Assembly: GCA_016713885.1 (NCBI GenBank) | Contig: JADJOF010000001.1 | Span: 682,001-746,000, forward strand | Source: Bdellovibrionales bacterium | Lineage (GTDB): Bacteria; Bdellovibrionota; Bdellovibrionia; Bdellovibrionales; JAMPXM01 | Length of the DNA: 64,000 nucleotides | Direction of reading: 5' to 3' | Shown: in pieces, positions 26,668 to 35,228 of the stretch | Position numbering within the stretch: position 1 is the stretch's first letter | Layout: every line of letters begins with the position of its first letter | Notes under the pieces: generated by a model | Seen by the model: only the letters and a program-made list of their open reading frames with translations | Databases searched by the model: none | Told to the model about the DNA's origin: nothing | Position numbers and translations under genes: made by a program

Positions 26668-26825
26668 TAAGCCCCCATTTTTTTGTTGGTTGAAGCCGCC
26701 TTCAAATAGGCGAGTGCCTTAAGAACTCGGGCTGTTCTCTTCTCTAAAGATTTATTTCTTATCTTTTCACCTTCAGAAACCTGGCCCAAAATTCTAAGAA
26801 TCGTTTGTTCAATTGTTTCGTTCAT
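26667..26825 (-). CDS. Small hypothetical protein upstream of traD
   Basis: 52 residues, begins MNETIEQTIL and ends at a TAA that overlaps the traD start (TAATG). GGAGGGG precedes the ATG. Basic, helical (LEKRTARVLKALAYLKAA), no membrane segment. The coupling and ribosome binding site make it a likely real gene. Function unknown; perhaps a coupling-protein or relaxosome accessory factor. Confidence 0.6.
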   Translation of the reverse strand: MNETIEQTILRILGQVSEGEKIRNKSLEKRTARVLKALAYLKAASTNKKMGA

Positions 26826-26840
26826 AACCCCTCCGGTTGG

Positions 26841-27068
26841 TCATTTGACTTCGTTGTTGTTTCGTTTCGGACTTACATAGCGTTTATTGCGCGGCCAATC
26901 TTCAACTCCTTGAAATCGTCCGTCGTGAAATATGAATCGAAAAGTTCCATATGAGAAATCGGCGCCATGTTCGTCTGCGTACTGTTTTTGAAGTCGTCTT
27001 GCGGCCTCTTCCAAAACGACTTCGTCCGTAAGGTCTTTGACTACTGTGCTTATTTTGTTTTCAATCAT
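26841..27068 (-). CDS. Hypothetical protein in transfer operon
   Basis: 75 residues, not recognised. Mixed charge with a helical N-terminal half (ISTVVKDLTDEVVLEEAARR) and a possible beta hairpin (FSYGTFRFIFHDGRFQGVED). It overlaps the preceding gene by 4 bases (ATGA) and so is part of the operon that starts at 27813. No signal peptide, hence cytoplasmic. Confidence 0.5.
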   Translation of the reverse strand: MIENKISTVVKDLTDEVVLEEAARRLQKQYADEHGADFSYGTFRFIFHDGRFQGVEDWPRNKRYVSPKRNNNEVK

Positions 27069-27259
27069 CCGACCGCTACCTTTCCCGCCAGCAGGCTTTC
27101 TAATTTCTCAATCTCGGCAACCAGAACTTTGTTGTAAACAAGCTCCTTCACTGAGAGGTTTCCGTACCAATTACGAATTTCAGTTTTAATTTTCTCAAGG
27201 GCACTCGGTCCTGGAGTTGCCACATATTCCAAATTTTTATTTTTCTTTGTATGGATCAT
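27065..27259 (-). CDS. Hypothetical small protein in transfer operon
   Basis: 64 residues from ATG 27259, selected because GGGAGG lies 6 bases upstream. Charged and helical, with SALEKIKTEIRNWYGNLSV and VLVAEIEKLESLL. No known family. Coupled to the next gene by a 4-base overlap. Confidence 0.5.
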   Translation of the reverse strand: MIHTKKNKNLEYVATPGPSALEKIKTEIRNWYGNLSVKELVYNKVLVAEIEKLESLLAGKVAVG

Positions 27260-27272
27260 TGCCAACCTCCCT

Positions 27273-27560
27273 TTAATAAATATTTCTGTACTGCATCGTC
27301 TGCATACGAGCTTGCTCAATTTTTTGTTGCTCTGGTGGCGCAATGAAAAGAACGCAGCCAATTCCTCGAATCACATTTCCAAGTGCCTTTAGAATCCAAA
27401 GCCCCGCAAGTGTCTGCCAAACTTGCTTGGTTCCATGTGCAAGCTTCATAACGATTTCGTAGACTTTAAGTCGCCAAGGTTTCCAGAACGGATTTGTAAT
27501 TGGCCATTCGTTTTCGTTTGGACCAAAGATCGTAGTTTGATTCATTACATTTTGCTTCAT
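27273..27560 (-). CDS. Hypothetical membrane protein in transfer operon
   Basis: 95 residues from ATG 27560, with AAGGAAG 6 bases upstream. The C-terminal half has one or two hydrophobic stretches (TLAGLWILKALGNVIRGIGC, then VLFIAPPEQQ), suggesting a single-span or hairpin membrane protein. It starts inside the written 3' end of the zinc-ribbon gene; that overlap disappears if the T6 run at 27578-27583 has seven bases. Function unknown. Confidence 0.5.
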   Translation of the reverse strand: MKQNVMNQTTIFGPNENEWPITNPFWKPWRLKVYEIVMKLAHGTKQVWQTLAGLWILKALGNVIRGIGCVLFIAPPEQQKIEQARMQTMQYRNIY

Positions 27561-27813
27561 GCGGCACTTCCTTTTTATTTTTTGAATTCTCATTTAATGG
27601 GAGATGTTCAACGACTGAATGGGCTTTGATGGATTTCATTTCCGCAACAGCCTCTGCCGCCCAAGGAGGGATTGGCAGCTCATCGCCGGATGATTTTGAT
27701 TTTCTATAGGTAAGAAGATCAGGCGCGTAGTTGCAGCAAAGGCAGTGTGAATGGGTGACAAGCTTTTCGAATGTTCGCTCGTTGCATCGGGGACAAGTTC
27801 TTAACGTACTCAT
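27466..27813 (-). CDS. Zinc-ribbon protein, first gene of the traD operon
   Basis: 115 residues as written. Two C-x2-C pairs (CPRC and CLCC) within the first 27 residues form a zinc ribbon; the rest is hydrophilic. AAGGAG precedes the ATG. The last 35 residues overlap the next gene in another frame; one more base in the run at 27578-27583 would end this protein just before the next ribosome binding site, which is probably its true end. The likely promoter is in the intergenic space from 27814. Confidence 0.55.
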   Translation of the reverse strand: MSTLRTCPRCNERTFEKLVTHSHCLCCNYAPDLLTYRKSKSSGDELPIPPWAAEAVAEMKSIKAHSVVEHLPLNENSKNKKEVPHEAKCNESNYDLWSKRKRMANYKSVLETLAT

Positions 27814-28203
27814 TTTTTGCTCTCCTTGTAGTGAAGGACATTTTCAAGTCCTTTCATCTTTTAGAATTGCAAAGAGGCCACCAGAGCGGCTCACAGGCTA
27901 AGTTGTTGGAAAGATTGATTTTTGATTTTGAATTATAGGCGCGGCAAAGGTCGATTCGTCGAGAACTCGCGAATTGAACGATGGTTCGATTTTTGGTTGT
28001 CGAAATCCCGCCAGATATTGGGGCGGGTCGATTTAGCTAGGATGATGTCCGTCGAAAACTGGACATTTTGCGGTCAAATCGAAAGTGGCAGACCTGAGAG
28101 TTGGGAAGTACTCTCATTAAAATGAGTCTGGCGTCACAGGTACCTTTAGAAAACTTCGAACAGTTTCAATCAGGCGGTCCCTGGACTAAGAACCATTCAT
28201 AAA
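27814..28203. other. Intergenic region between traD operon and small envelope genes
   Basis: 390 bases between divergent genes, so promoters in both directions are expected. Visible structures are an inverted repeat AAGGAC/GTCCTT just upstream of the 27813 start and a GC-rich stem CCCGCC (28007-28012) / GGCGGG (28022-28027). The stretch 28040-28125 could be read as a short protein, but there is no ribosome binding site; an insertion-sequence relic is possible. Confidence 0.4.
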
Positions 28204-28638
28204 ATGTTTTATTCGTCCGAAATGACTGTTGTGGCAAACCTTCAACCAGAACAAATTGATAGAGTCGTAACGTACACGGCGAATTTGATACAATTCTCAT
28301 GGACAGCATCGGCACTCCTTTTGACTGCCCAAGGGTGGTTAGTAAGTAAATTGTATTTTCAAAATCGAAATTTCAAAGTTTGGCATTTGCCGGTGTTGCT
28401 CTCGTGCGGGGCAAATATAGTCGGTATGATTTGTTTGCTTTCTTGGTATGAACTAATCGTGGCAGAAGCCATGAAGGAAAAGGTGGATTTCTTTCGTCCA
28501 GAGATTGAATGCTGGAGAAGTGTATATTACTGGTCCTTATTGGCCTCAATAATATTGTTTGGTGTCGGATTTTGCCTCTGGGCCTCCTTCAAATCAAAAT
28601 TAGAAAAATCAAATTTATCAACGGCAGATGTGAAATGA
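28204..28638 (+). CDS. Hypothetical membrane protein
   Basis: 144 residues with about four membrane segments: LIQFSWTASALLLTAQGWLV, WHLPVLLSCGANIVGMICLL, and SVYYWSLLASIILFGVGFCL among them. Not recognised. Its stop overlaps the start of the next gene (ATGA), so the two are translated together. A two-gene envelope module of unknown function between the transfer cluster and the two-component pair. Confidence 0.6.
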   Translation: MFYSSEMTVVANLQPEQIDRVVTYTANLIQFSWTASALLLTAQGWLVSKLYFQNRNFKVWHLPVLLSCGANIVGMICLLSWYELIVAEAMKEKVDFFRPEIECWRSVYYWSLLASIILFGVGFCLWASFKSKLEKSNLSTADVK

Positions 28639-29207
28639 GAACTGTGTCTACTTGTCTCTTTTTTTTCGTTTGTTCTTCAGTTTACGGCCAATCAAATAGC
28701 AATGCAGTTACGTGGGAAGGCTCTAAGAAAGCGCGTGAATACCTCGAACTATCATCTGGATACCATGAAGTGATGGCTCATACGGGAAAAGACAGACTTA
28801 AGTTGAAATTCGACGGCACTACCTCTACGTATATGATTTTTAATTTATCTTCCAAAAAGTATAATTACTTGGCCTCTAAAAACTCAATTTATGATCGAAA
28901 ACTATCGGGAACAGAGCTGAAACGCTTAATGGATTTTGCTTCGACATGTGTCGAAACCCACGTGGAGATTTCATTCCATGAAAGTTCGCCAAATGGGGCT
29001 AAGGTCTATTTAGATAACAGTAAAATTGGTGACGACATAAAGGACGGAAAATTTCGTTACACGACTATGGGAGTTTGCAGAGAAGCAAAATTAAACGTGG
29101 AAATTTTAAAAGAGAACTGCCTTACTCGCCAGATTCCTTACGTCGTACCAACTTCTGGGGACGCGCTAATGAGCGAAGCCATCAATCTTGAATGTCCCAA
29201 AAGTTAA
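28635..29207 (+). CDS. Hypothetical secreted protein
   Basis: 190 residues from ATG 28635, chosen because it overlaps the previous stop; a longer frame upstream is a shadow of the membrane protein gene. Signal peptide STCLFFFVCSSVYG with cleavage around residue 18. The mature part is beta-rich, with four cysteines (CVETHVE, CREAKL, ENCL, NLEC), suggesting disulfides in the periplasm. Family unknown. Confidence 0.6.
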   Translation: MRTVSTCLFFFVCSSVYGQSNSNAVTWEGSKKAREYLELSSGYHEVMAHTGKDRLKLKFDGTTSTYMIFNLSSKKYNYLASKNSIYDRKLSGTELKRLMDFASTCVETHVEISFHESSPNGAKVYLDNSKIGDDIKDGKFRYTTMGVCREAKLNVEILKENCLTRQIPYVVPTSGDALMSEAINLECPKS

Positions 29208-29275
29208 AATTTATAAGAACCCATGAATTTCGATTCTGTAGTCTCGCTGTGTTCCAATAAAGGTGCCTAAGTAAC

Positions 29276-30814
29276 CTAATTATCCAAGACGGCGCTCATA
29301 ACCATTCTCACAGAGTTATCCACCATCCGTCTCAACTCACCTTTGCCGTTGGCCTGTTCTTTTCGACTTACAACATCCATGCTCTCCCAAATCCCCAGGG
29401 CTTGGCACTGACTGCGTAGGGATGACCGAGCTACTCCAAGCTTCCTGGAGGACTCAGACAAGTTATAATCGCTTGCCTGGTATGCTTTAAGGATAAGTGT
29501 TCTAACTTCGTTTTCGTGACGGGCATTCATTTGCTCAAGAGACTCAAGGGTCACTACGTTTTCTGCGTTCGCGGCTCCTTCAAGCTCTCCGTATTTTTCG
29601 ATATGCTCAGGTAAAATGATTGGTCCGCTTACCAAGACCGAAAGTCTTTCGACTAAATTTTCCAGCTCGCGGACATTCCCAGGCCACGAGTAAGCCCGAA
29701 GGATATCAAGTGAATCGGGATGCAACTGTTTCGGTACGCTGTCAGATTGCGATAGTTGTCGTTTTTCTAGAAAGAACTCGCATAAAACTTCGACATCGTT
29801 GGGCCGCTCAGCAAGGGTTGGAAGATCAATCTTGATCTGCTTCATCCGATAGATCAAATCAGCGAGAAACTTGTCTTCATCCACGAGGACCTTCAAGTGT
29901 GGCTTTGCGGCGAATACCAATCGCACATCAACATGCTTTTCAACGCTACCGCCAACTCGTCGAACTTTTCGATCCTGAATAAATCGCAAAAGCATCGCCT
30001 GCGCTTCGTCACTCAAATGATGAACTTCATCTAAGAAAACGGTTCCGCCATTAGCGACCTCAAGAAGACCTATTTTTGATTCAGCTCCAGTGAAAGCACC
30101 TTTTTCGCTCCCGAATAACTCGCTAGCGATAAGTTCTGATTTTTTGAACTGCGTGCAATCAATTGTGCGGAACTGTTTATCCTTTCGATCTGAATTCTGA
30201 TGAATTGCTCGCGCAAACAATTCTTTTCCAGTTCCTGTTTCTCCGTAAATCAAAACTGATAAATCTGATTTCGCTGTCTGCAAAACAAGATCGGCCGCTG
30301 CCTTCATTTCACGATCCAGCGATACAACTCCAATTTTCTTGAGAGATTCTGGCACTTGGTTGATCCGACGACTGCTGTTTCCAAGAAATCCGTTAAACTT
30401 AGAACGAAACTTCGTCAGTGCCTCGGTGATAAAAATTTGCAGCTTTTCTTGCTGCCCGACAAATTCTTTATAGAGAAATTTGTCGGCACCATTCTTCAGC
30501 CACAAGCGAAGACTTTCTGGCGTTGTATCCGATGACATCATGACGATCTCGATATAAGAGTTCACTCTTTTGATCGGACGTATGAAGTCCGCACCTAAAG
30601 TGGTCTTCTCTTTTGATTCATGGAAATGATGATCCATAAAAACCAAAAAGACGTTGAAGGGATTTTTCTTAATCGAATCAAGCGCCAACTCTGGGTGTGA
30701 ATGAAACTCGACATCGAAAGCGCGTTCCGCGCCAAAAGCGGAATCGAGGGATATCTTGAGACCGTCACGAAAGCAGCTTTCGTCATCTACAAAAATAACT
30801 CGTGGTTGTTCCAT
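29276..30814 (-). CDS. NtrC-family sigma-54-dependent response regulator
   Basis: 512 residues from ATG 30814 (GGGAGG upstream). Receiver domain with the acidic pair FVDDES and phospho-acceptor Asp in VFMDHHF; AAA+ domain with Walker A GETGTGKE, the sigma-54 contact motif GAFTGA and Walker B TVFLDEVHH, arginine region SWPGNVREL; and a C-terminal Fis-type HTH (NLSESSRKLGVARSSLRSQ). It activates sigma-54 promoters when phosphorylated. Its partner kinase lies 20 bases upstream. Target genes are not evident in the window. Confidence 0.9.
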   Translation of the reverse strand: MEQPRVIFVDDESCFRDGLKISLDSAFGAERAFDVEFHSHPELALDSIKKNPFNVFLVFMDHHFHESKEKTTLGADFIRPIKRVNSYIEIVMMSSDTTPESLRLWLKNGADKFLYKEFVGQQEKLQIFITEALTKFRSKFNGFLGNSSRRINQVPESLKKIGVVSLDREMKAAADLVLQTAKSDLSVLIYGETGTGKELFARAIHQNSDRKDKQFRTIDCTQFKKSELIASELFGSEKGAFTGAESKIGLLEVANGGTVFLDEVHHLSDEAQAMLLRFIQDRKVRRVGGSVEKHVDVRLVFAAKPHLKVLVDEDKFLADLIYRMKQIKIDLPTLAERPNDVEVLCEFFLEKRQLSQSDSVPKQLHPDSLDILRAYSWPGNVRELENLVERLSVLVSGPIILPEHIEKYGELEGAANAENVVTLESLEQMNARHENEVRTLILKAYQASDYNLSESSRKLGVARSSLRSQCQALGIWESMDVVSRKEQANGKGELRRMVDNSVRMVMSAVLDN

Positions 30815-30833
30815 ATGACCTCCCTCAACGCGT

Positions 30834-32126
30834 TCAAGCTTCTTTTGCCGCAAGGCTATGCTGAACGCCGGTTTGTACTTTTACATTTCGATTCATCGTC
30901 ATCGGCAGAAAAATTCTAACGGCGGTGCCGACGCCCTCTTTAGACGATATCAAAATCCTGCCACTATGCTTTTCGATTGTTTTCTTGGCCCATTGTAGAC
31001 CTAAACCTTTGCCATTGGGTTTTCCAAAAGATCCACCTTTTTCTAAGATCGCCTTCAAAACTGACTCCGAAATTCCAGAGCCGTTATCGACAATGGAAAT
31101 GCAGCACTCATCCGCAACCCTCGTGCAATTCACGTCAATGCTCCCCTGATCAGAAACGGCGTAGAGCGCATTGTCGATTAAGTTGGAAATAATTCGTTTG
31201 AAGTCACTCACTTGCATTTCAATGAAGGTATCCTCTGTATTTAATTTTGTTTGTACGGACACTTGTGGCGTCTGTCTGCACATCAGACTTTTTTCAGCAA
31301 CCATTTCGTTCAAAGCAAGATCGACAGACATCGGAAGTTTTTGTATCGGCACTCTGTATTCAGAAATTTTGTTGGAGGATGTGTATTGGCTGATAACATC
31401 GTTTGCAATGTCACTGATTCTTTGCGCGGAGTGATTCAAAACGCCCTTAACACTTGGATCGAGCTGAACTTGTGCCGCGTTGAGAGCCACCTGAAGGCTA
31501 ACAATCGGTGAGCGAATATCATGAGCAACTTGTCTTGCAACATCGAGCGCGGCTTTTGCTTCGACTGCTGCCTTAGTTACTTCAAATTGATAACTCAAGT
31601 TTTTCGCCAAAGAGGAAAATTCGCTAATTTTAAACTTTGGTTTTATTTGCTTGTCGCTCGATTGCGTTTCTAAGATATTCATCAGTTCATTAAGCTCGAT
31701 TCGAATTCGTGAGAATCCGATTGAAAGCCCTGCAAACAAAATTACGGCAAGAAGCACGAAGCCGATTGCGTTCTTCCCGGCGTTTTTCCAAATTCCTGCA
31801 ATTAGATCCGAATTGTCGAATGTGATCGAGATATGTCCCATCCAATTTGAAGCATCTTCAGAAAAGTACAAATCAGTATCCATGCGATGAAGTCCTGATG
31901 AAGAAGTCTTCAGCTTATTACAACTTAGAATTGTTTCTGAGATCGACTTAATTTCGATGCATGAGATCTGTGAGTTCTGCGCAAGCTCGTTCGCCCGAAT
32001 TCTTGCTTCAATAAGACTTCCTTGAATGATTGGCTGGCGAACAACTGCTGCGAAAGTTTCAAATGTGAGTTTCTGGCTATCCAGACGAGAAGCTTTGTTA
32101 ACTCGATAATCGTTCCAAGCCAGCAA
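30834..32126 (-). CDS. Sensor histidine kinase, 5' end removed by an IS element
   Basis: 430 residues from TTG 32126; the frame stays open to the IS boundary at 32184, reading into a membrane segment (FLRIFIPIVLLVSTAISGLL), so the native start codon has been lost. A periplasmic sensor region, a second membrane span (AIGFVLLAVILFAGLSIGF), H box QVAHDIRSPIVSL, N box, and G boxes DNGSGIS and GKGLGLQWAK follow. It should phosphorylate the adjacent NtrC-type regulator. Without the first span, membrane topology and sensing would be disturbed. Confidence 0.85.
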   Translation of the reverse strand: MLAWNDYRVNKASRLDSQKLTFETFAAVVRQPIIQGSLIEARIRANELAQNSQISCIEIKSISETILSCNKLKTSSSGLHRMDTDLYFSEDASNWMGHISITFDNSDLIAGIWKNAGKNAIGFVLLAVILFAGLSIGFSRIRIELNELMNILETQSSDKQIKPKFKISEFSSLAKNLSYQFEVTKAAVEAKAALDVARQVAHDIRSPIVSLQVALNAAQVQLDPSVKGVLNHSAQRISDIANDVISQYTSSNKISEYRVPIQKLPMSVDLALNEMVAEKSLMCRQTPQVSVQTKLNTEDTFIEMQVSDFKRIISNLIDNALYAVSDQGSIDVNCTRVADECCISIVDNGSGISESVLKAILEKGGSFGKPNGKGLGLQWAKKTIEKHSGRILISSKEGVGTAVRIFLPMTMNRNVKVQTGVQHSLAAKEA

Positions 32127-32185
32127 GCCGCTAATGGCAGTGCTGACAAGAAGTACGATTGGAATAAAAATTCTAAGAAAATATC

Positions 32186-33446
32186 CACTGCTGACCGGTT
32201 TATTTCTTAAGAAATCATAACGCGAGATCCTCGCCGGCAGCGGCGCTCCAGCGGCAGCCGTCCGGAGGCCCGCATCCCTGAAGGACTTTTCGCGCGAACG
32301 CGGTTCGCATCTCGCGCAGAAGTTCCCACAAAGTTCCTTTAAACTTCGAAATGATCTTTTTCAGCTGCAAAAGAAGTTGAACAAGAACTGCGATCGCAAG
32401 TTGAGTATGGATCGCGTTCGGAGTTTTTAGCGGCAGCCGACGAATATCGAGATGTCCTTTCATCCAACGGAACAAAAGTTCGACTGCCCACCGACGTTTG
32501 TAAATGTTCGCGATCATTTTAGCGCTGGCTTTCTGATCCGACGTCACAAAATGGAAGACTTTCTGAGTCAGCTTGTCGCGGTAAATAATGTGACGAAGTT
32601 TTATCGCCGAGAACTTTGCCGCGGGTGCGGTCGAAATATATTCTTCGTCGTACAGAACCCCGGATTTTTCTTTTTGCCCGCGCAAAACCTTTCGTTCAAG
32701 ATCTCGATTCGTCTTTGATGTCTTCAGCCGCGTCGTGAAGTCAGATCCATTGGCGACGATTTTCTGCCAAAAGCCAAAGTCGTTGTATGCACGATCAAAA
32801 CGTACATTTTCATAGGTAAAATGCGAAGTTGGAAGCTGACCGGGGAGTCGCCAGATCGGCACGGCGTAATCTTGAAATCATCAATCCATTCGCCGTCGAC
32901 ATTCCAAACGACGTGAATTTTGCCGCTGCTTTGTGACCGATGGTATACTTCTGTTTCCATCCCGGTTCGCCAAAAAGACTTCCGTGGACTCGAACTTCGG
33001 AAGAGTCGATGGCCAGAATTTCACGAATTGCTTTTTTGAGTTTTCGACTTTCTGTTCGACCGCGAATCTCGAGGAGAATAAGATCGCAGAGTTCTTGAAA
33101 AAACCGAAGTGCCGATCTCTCAGCGCGTCGCCGAAAGTTGAGTCAGGAATTTTCAGTGCGGCTTCGACTTCTCGAAACGATCCAAGTCGCATCACGAAAC
33201 ACGACAAAAGAGCTTGCGTCATTTCCCAGGTCGAAAAAGTTCTTACACCGCGATCGATTTTCCATTTTTGAACGAGTGGATCGAATTTTTCGATCAATCA
33301 GTTGAAAGAGCGACCGCTCTTTGCAATCCTGCTTCACAGTTGCCGCCTTTCCTTGGCGTTGATCTTTCTTCGCAAAAAAATCAAACCAACCTTGCGGAAG
33401 GCTGGCAACTATTTGTTTTGTTTAATGAATCAGCCGGTCAGCAGTG
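32186..33446. mobile_element. IS4-family insertion sequence, copy 2
   Basis: Ends CACTGCTGACCGG (32186-32198) and its complement (33434-33446), same orientation as copy 1. Unlike copy 1 there is no target duplication: the left flank ends AAAATATC and the right flank starts GACTTTTTG. It separates a 5'-truncated kinase gene from a 3'-truncated cusA gene, so it probably marks a deletion produced by recombination between two IS copies. Confidence 0.92.
32215..33337 (-). pseudogene. IS4-family transposase, copy 2, frameshifted
   Basis: From GTG 33337 to the stop at 32215. The C-terminal 215 residues are intact and include the Y-x2-R-x3-E-x6-K signature. Frame breaks occur at T5 33286-33290 (seven needed), A6 33098-33103 (seven needed, shared with copy 1), T4 32918-32921 (five in copy 1) and A4 32797-32800 (five in copy 1). 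With these runs lengthened, a full transposase of about 375 residues is read. As written it is non-functional. Confidence 0.85.
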
Positions 33447-34064
33447 GACTTTTTGAATAGGAATCTTAAGGGCAGCAAGCTTATTGGGATCTACTTCAAC
33501 TTGATATTGTTTTTCAAATCCGCCAACACTTGCGACCTCGGCAACGCCTGGAACTGAAGTTAACCAATATTTTAAATACCAGTCCTGAAACGTTTTGATC
33601 TCGGATAGGTTATACTTTCCAGACGTGTCTACTAAAGCGTACTGAAAAACCCAACCGACGCCACTTGCGTCGGGTCCGATGGAAGGCGTTGCCCCTTGAG
33701 GAAGTTGTCCAGAAAGCTTTGATAAATACTCAATAACTCTTGATCTCGCCCAATAAAGATCGGTCTTGTCTTCAAAAATCACATAAACAAAGGACATTCC
33801 AAACATTGAAAATCCACGCACCACTGACACCTTCGGTGCCGAAAGCATGGCCGTGACTAAGGGATACGTGATCTGATTCTCGATCAGGTCCGGACTTCTG
33901 CCCATCCACTCTGTGAAAATGATAACTTGGGTCTCTGACAAATCTGGAATCGCATCGACTTTAATACTTTTGAGGCAATAAGCTCCCCAAAGCCCTAGCA
34001 GAACGGCAATTATGACTGTGATTCTGGCGTTTCTTCCGCACCATGTGATGATTTTTTCGATCAT
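33447..34064 (-). pseudogene. cusA: cusA remnant: N-terminal fifth of an HME-RND copper/silver pump
   Basis: About 205 residues survive before the IS boundary; the reading frame ends three codons into the IS. The sequence includes DAIPDLSETQVIIFTEW, ITYPLVTAML, VRGFSMFGMSFVYVIFED and DLYWARSRVIEYLS, all close to CusA/SilA-type pumps. The remaining roughly 840 residues, which hold most of the membrane domain and the methionine relay, are absent from this locus. Directly follows cusB, so the operon was cusC-cusB-cusA before loss. Confidence 0.9.
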
Positions 34065-34073
34065 AAAGCCATC

Positions 34074-35228
34074 TCACTTTTCTCCATGGCCACCATGACC
34101 TGAATTTGTTGGTGAACCTTTTTGAAGGGCAGCTTGGAATTTACTTTCAGCATCGATAAGAAAATGTGCACTTGTCACAATTTCCTCTCCTTCTTTAAGC
34201 CCAGAAAGAATGGCAAACGTATTTCCAATTCTCGGACCGGCTTTGATTTCTCTTGGTTCAAAGCGGGAGGTTCCAGTTTTGACGAAAACGATTTTTCTTG
34301 TACCTGTATCAATGACCGCATCATCCGGAATAACGATGGCCTCGCCGAGATTTTTCTTTAAAGAAATATTTGAAAACATCCCAGGTTTCAATTTCTGATC
34401 AGGATTATCTAGTTCAATTCGCGCCTTGGCAGTTCTTGTTTCTAGTTCAATCTCTGGATAAATGTAGCTGATTTTTCCTTTGAATGATTTGTCTGGATCA
34501 TACGGGAGCTGAATTTCGGCTTCATCACCTACGGAAATAACAGCTACATCATATTCATAAAGAGTAACAATGATCCAAATTCGCGAAAGGTCGGCGATGT
34601 GATAGAGTTCCATTTCAGGGGTAATGTACATTCCTCGAATGGCTGTCTTATTGATGATAAAACCATCAACTGGCGAATCAAATGTTACCGACCTCTTAGC
34701 TTTTCCTGATTTTTTAAGTCTATCGATCTCACTTTGTGGAACTCCCCAAAGCTTAAGTCGCTCAAGAGCTGTCACAGCGATTTCTCTGCCGGGCGCGCCC
34801 TGTTTCCTTGCGGCTAAGTATTCCTCCTGGGTGGAAACTAGGTCGGGACTATAGAGTTCAAAAAGAGATTGTCCTTTTTTTACGGGCTTACCGATATAGT
34901 CCGCATATATTTGCTCAATCCAGCCGTTGATTTTTGTATGGACGTGAGCCTCTTTGGTTTGGTCAGCAGTGACCGTTCCCACGGTTCGAATCGTGTGCTC
35001 CACCTTTTTCTTCTCGGCTTTTGCCACTTTGAGCCCAATTTTTGACTGCTGCTCTAGAGGCACTTCAATGGGAACACGGGCCTCTTCTTTTTTTATAGGC
35101 TCCGTCTTTTGTAGAGTTGGTTTTAAGGTAGGCTTGGGAATCTTTGGCAACTCCCCATGTCCGCTATGAGTTTGCGAGAACGCACTCGCACTAAACACCA
35201 GTAAAAGAACACAAACATAATTTCGCAT
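34074..35228 (-). CDS. cusB: CusB-type periplasmic adaptor protein
   Basis: 384 residues with a signal peptide (VCVLLLVFSASAFSQ). The mature N terminus and C terminus are histidine-rich (THSGHGE; SGHGGHGEK). The barrel-sandwich segments AHVHTKINGWIEQI and SVTFDSPVDGFIINK flank a helical hairpin, followed by a beta barrel (VGDEAEIQLPYDPDKSFKGK) and the membrane-proximal domain, as in CusB. It connects the RND pump to the outer-membrane channel. It abuts cusC and precedes the cusA remnant by 9 bases. Confidence 0.88.
   Translation of the reverse strand: MRNYVCVLLLVFSASAFSQTHSGHGELPKIPKPTLKPTLQKTEPIKKEEARVPIEVPLEQQSKIGLKVAKAEKKKVEHTIRTVGTVTADQTKEAHVHTKINGWIEQIYADYIGKPVKKGQSLFELYSPDLVSTQEEYLAARKQGAPGREIAVTALERLKLWGVPQSEIDRLKKSGKAKRSVTFDSPVDGFIINKTAIRGMYITPEMELYHIADLSRIWIIVTLYEYDVAVISVGDEAEIQLPYDPDKSFKGKISYIYPEIELETRTAKARIELDNPDQKLKPGMFSNISLKKNLGEAIVIPDDAVIDTGTRKIVFVKTGTSRFEPREIKAGPRIGNTFAILSGLKEGEEIVTSAHFLIDAESKFQAALQKGSPTNSGHGGHGEK

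Noticed and set aside
27922..28125. A 67-residue protein on the plus strand in the intergenic region
   Set aside because: No ribosome binding site, no recognisable fold, and composition like non-coding DNA; kept only as a possible insertion-sequence relic.
33098..33103. A slippery heptamer T-TTT-TTC on the minus strand, present in both IS4 copies (also 6700-6705), as a programmed -1 frameshift in the transposase
   Set aside because: A -1 slip there would indeed join the frames, but a run of seven bases also does so, and several other runs in the same genes are clearly too short. IS4-family elements are not generally known for this mechanism. Run-length error is simpler.
4101..33446. A composite transposon bounded by the two directly repeated IS4 copies, carrying the transfer genes
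   Set aside because: Copy 2 has no target duplication shared with copy 1 and truncates genes on both sides, so there is no evidence that the 29-kb unit moved as one.
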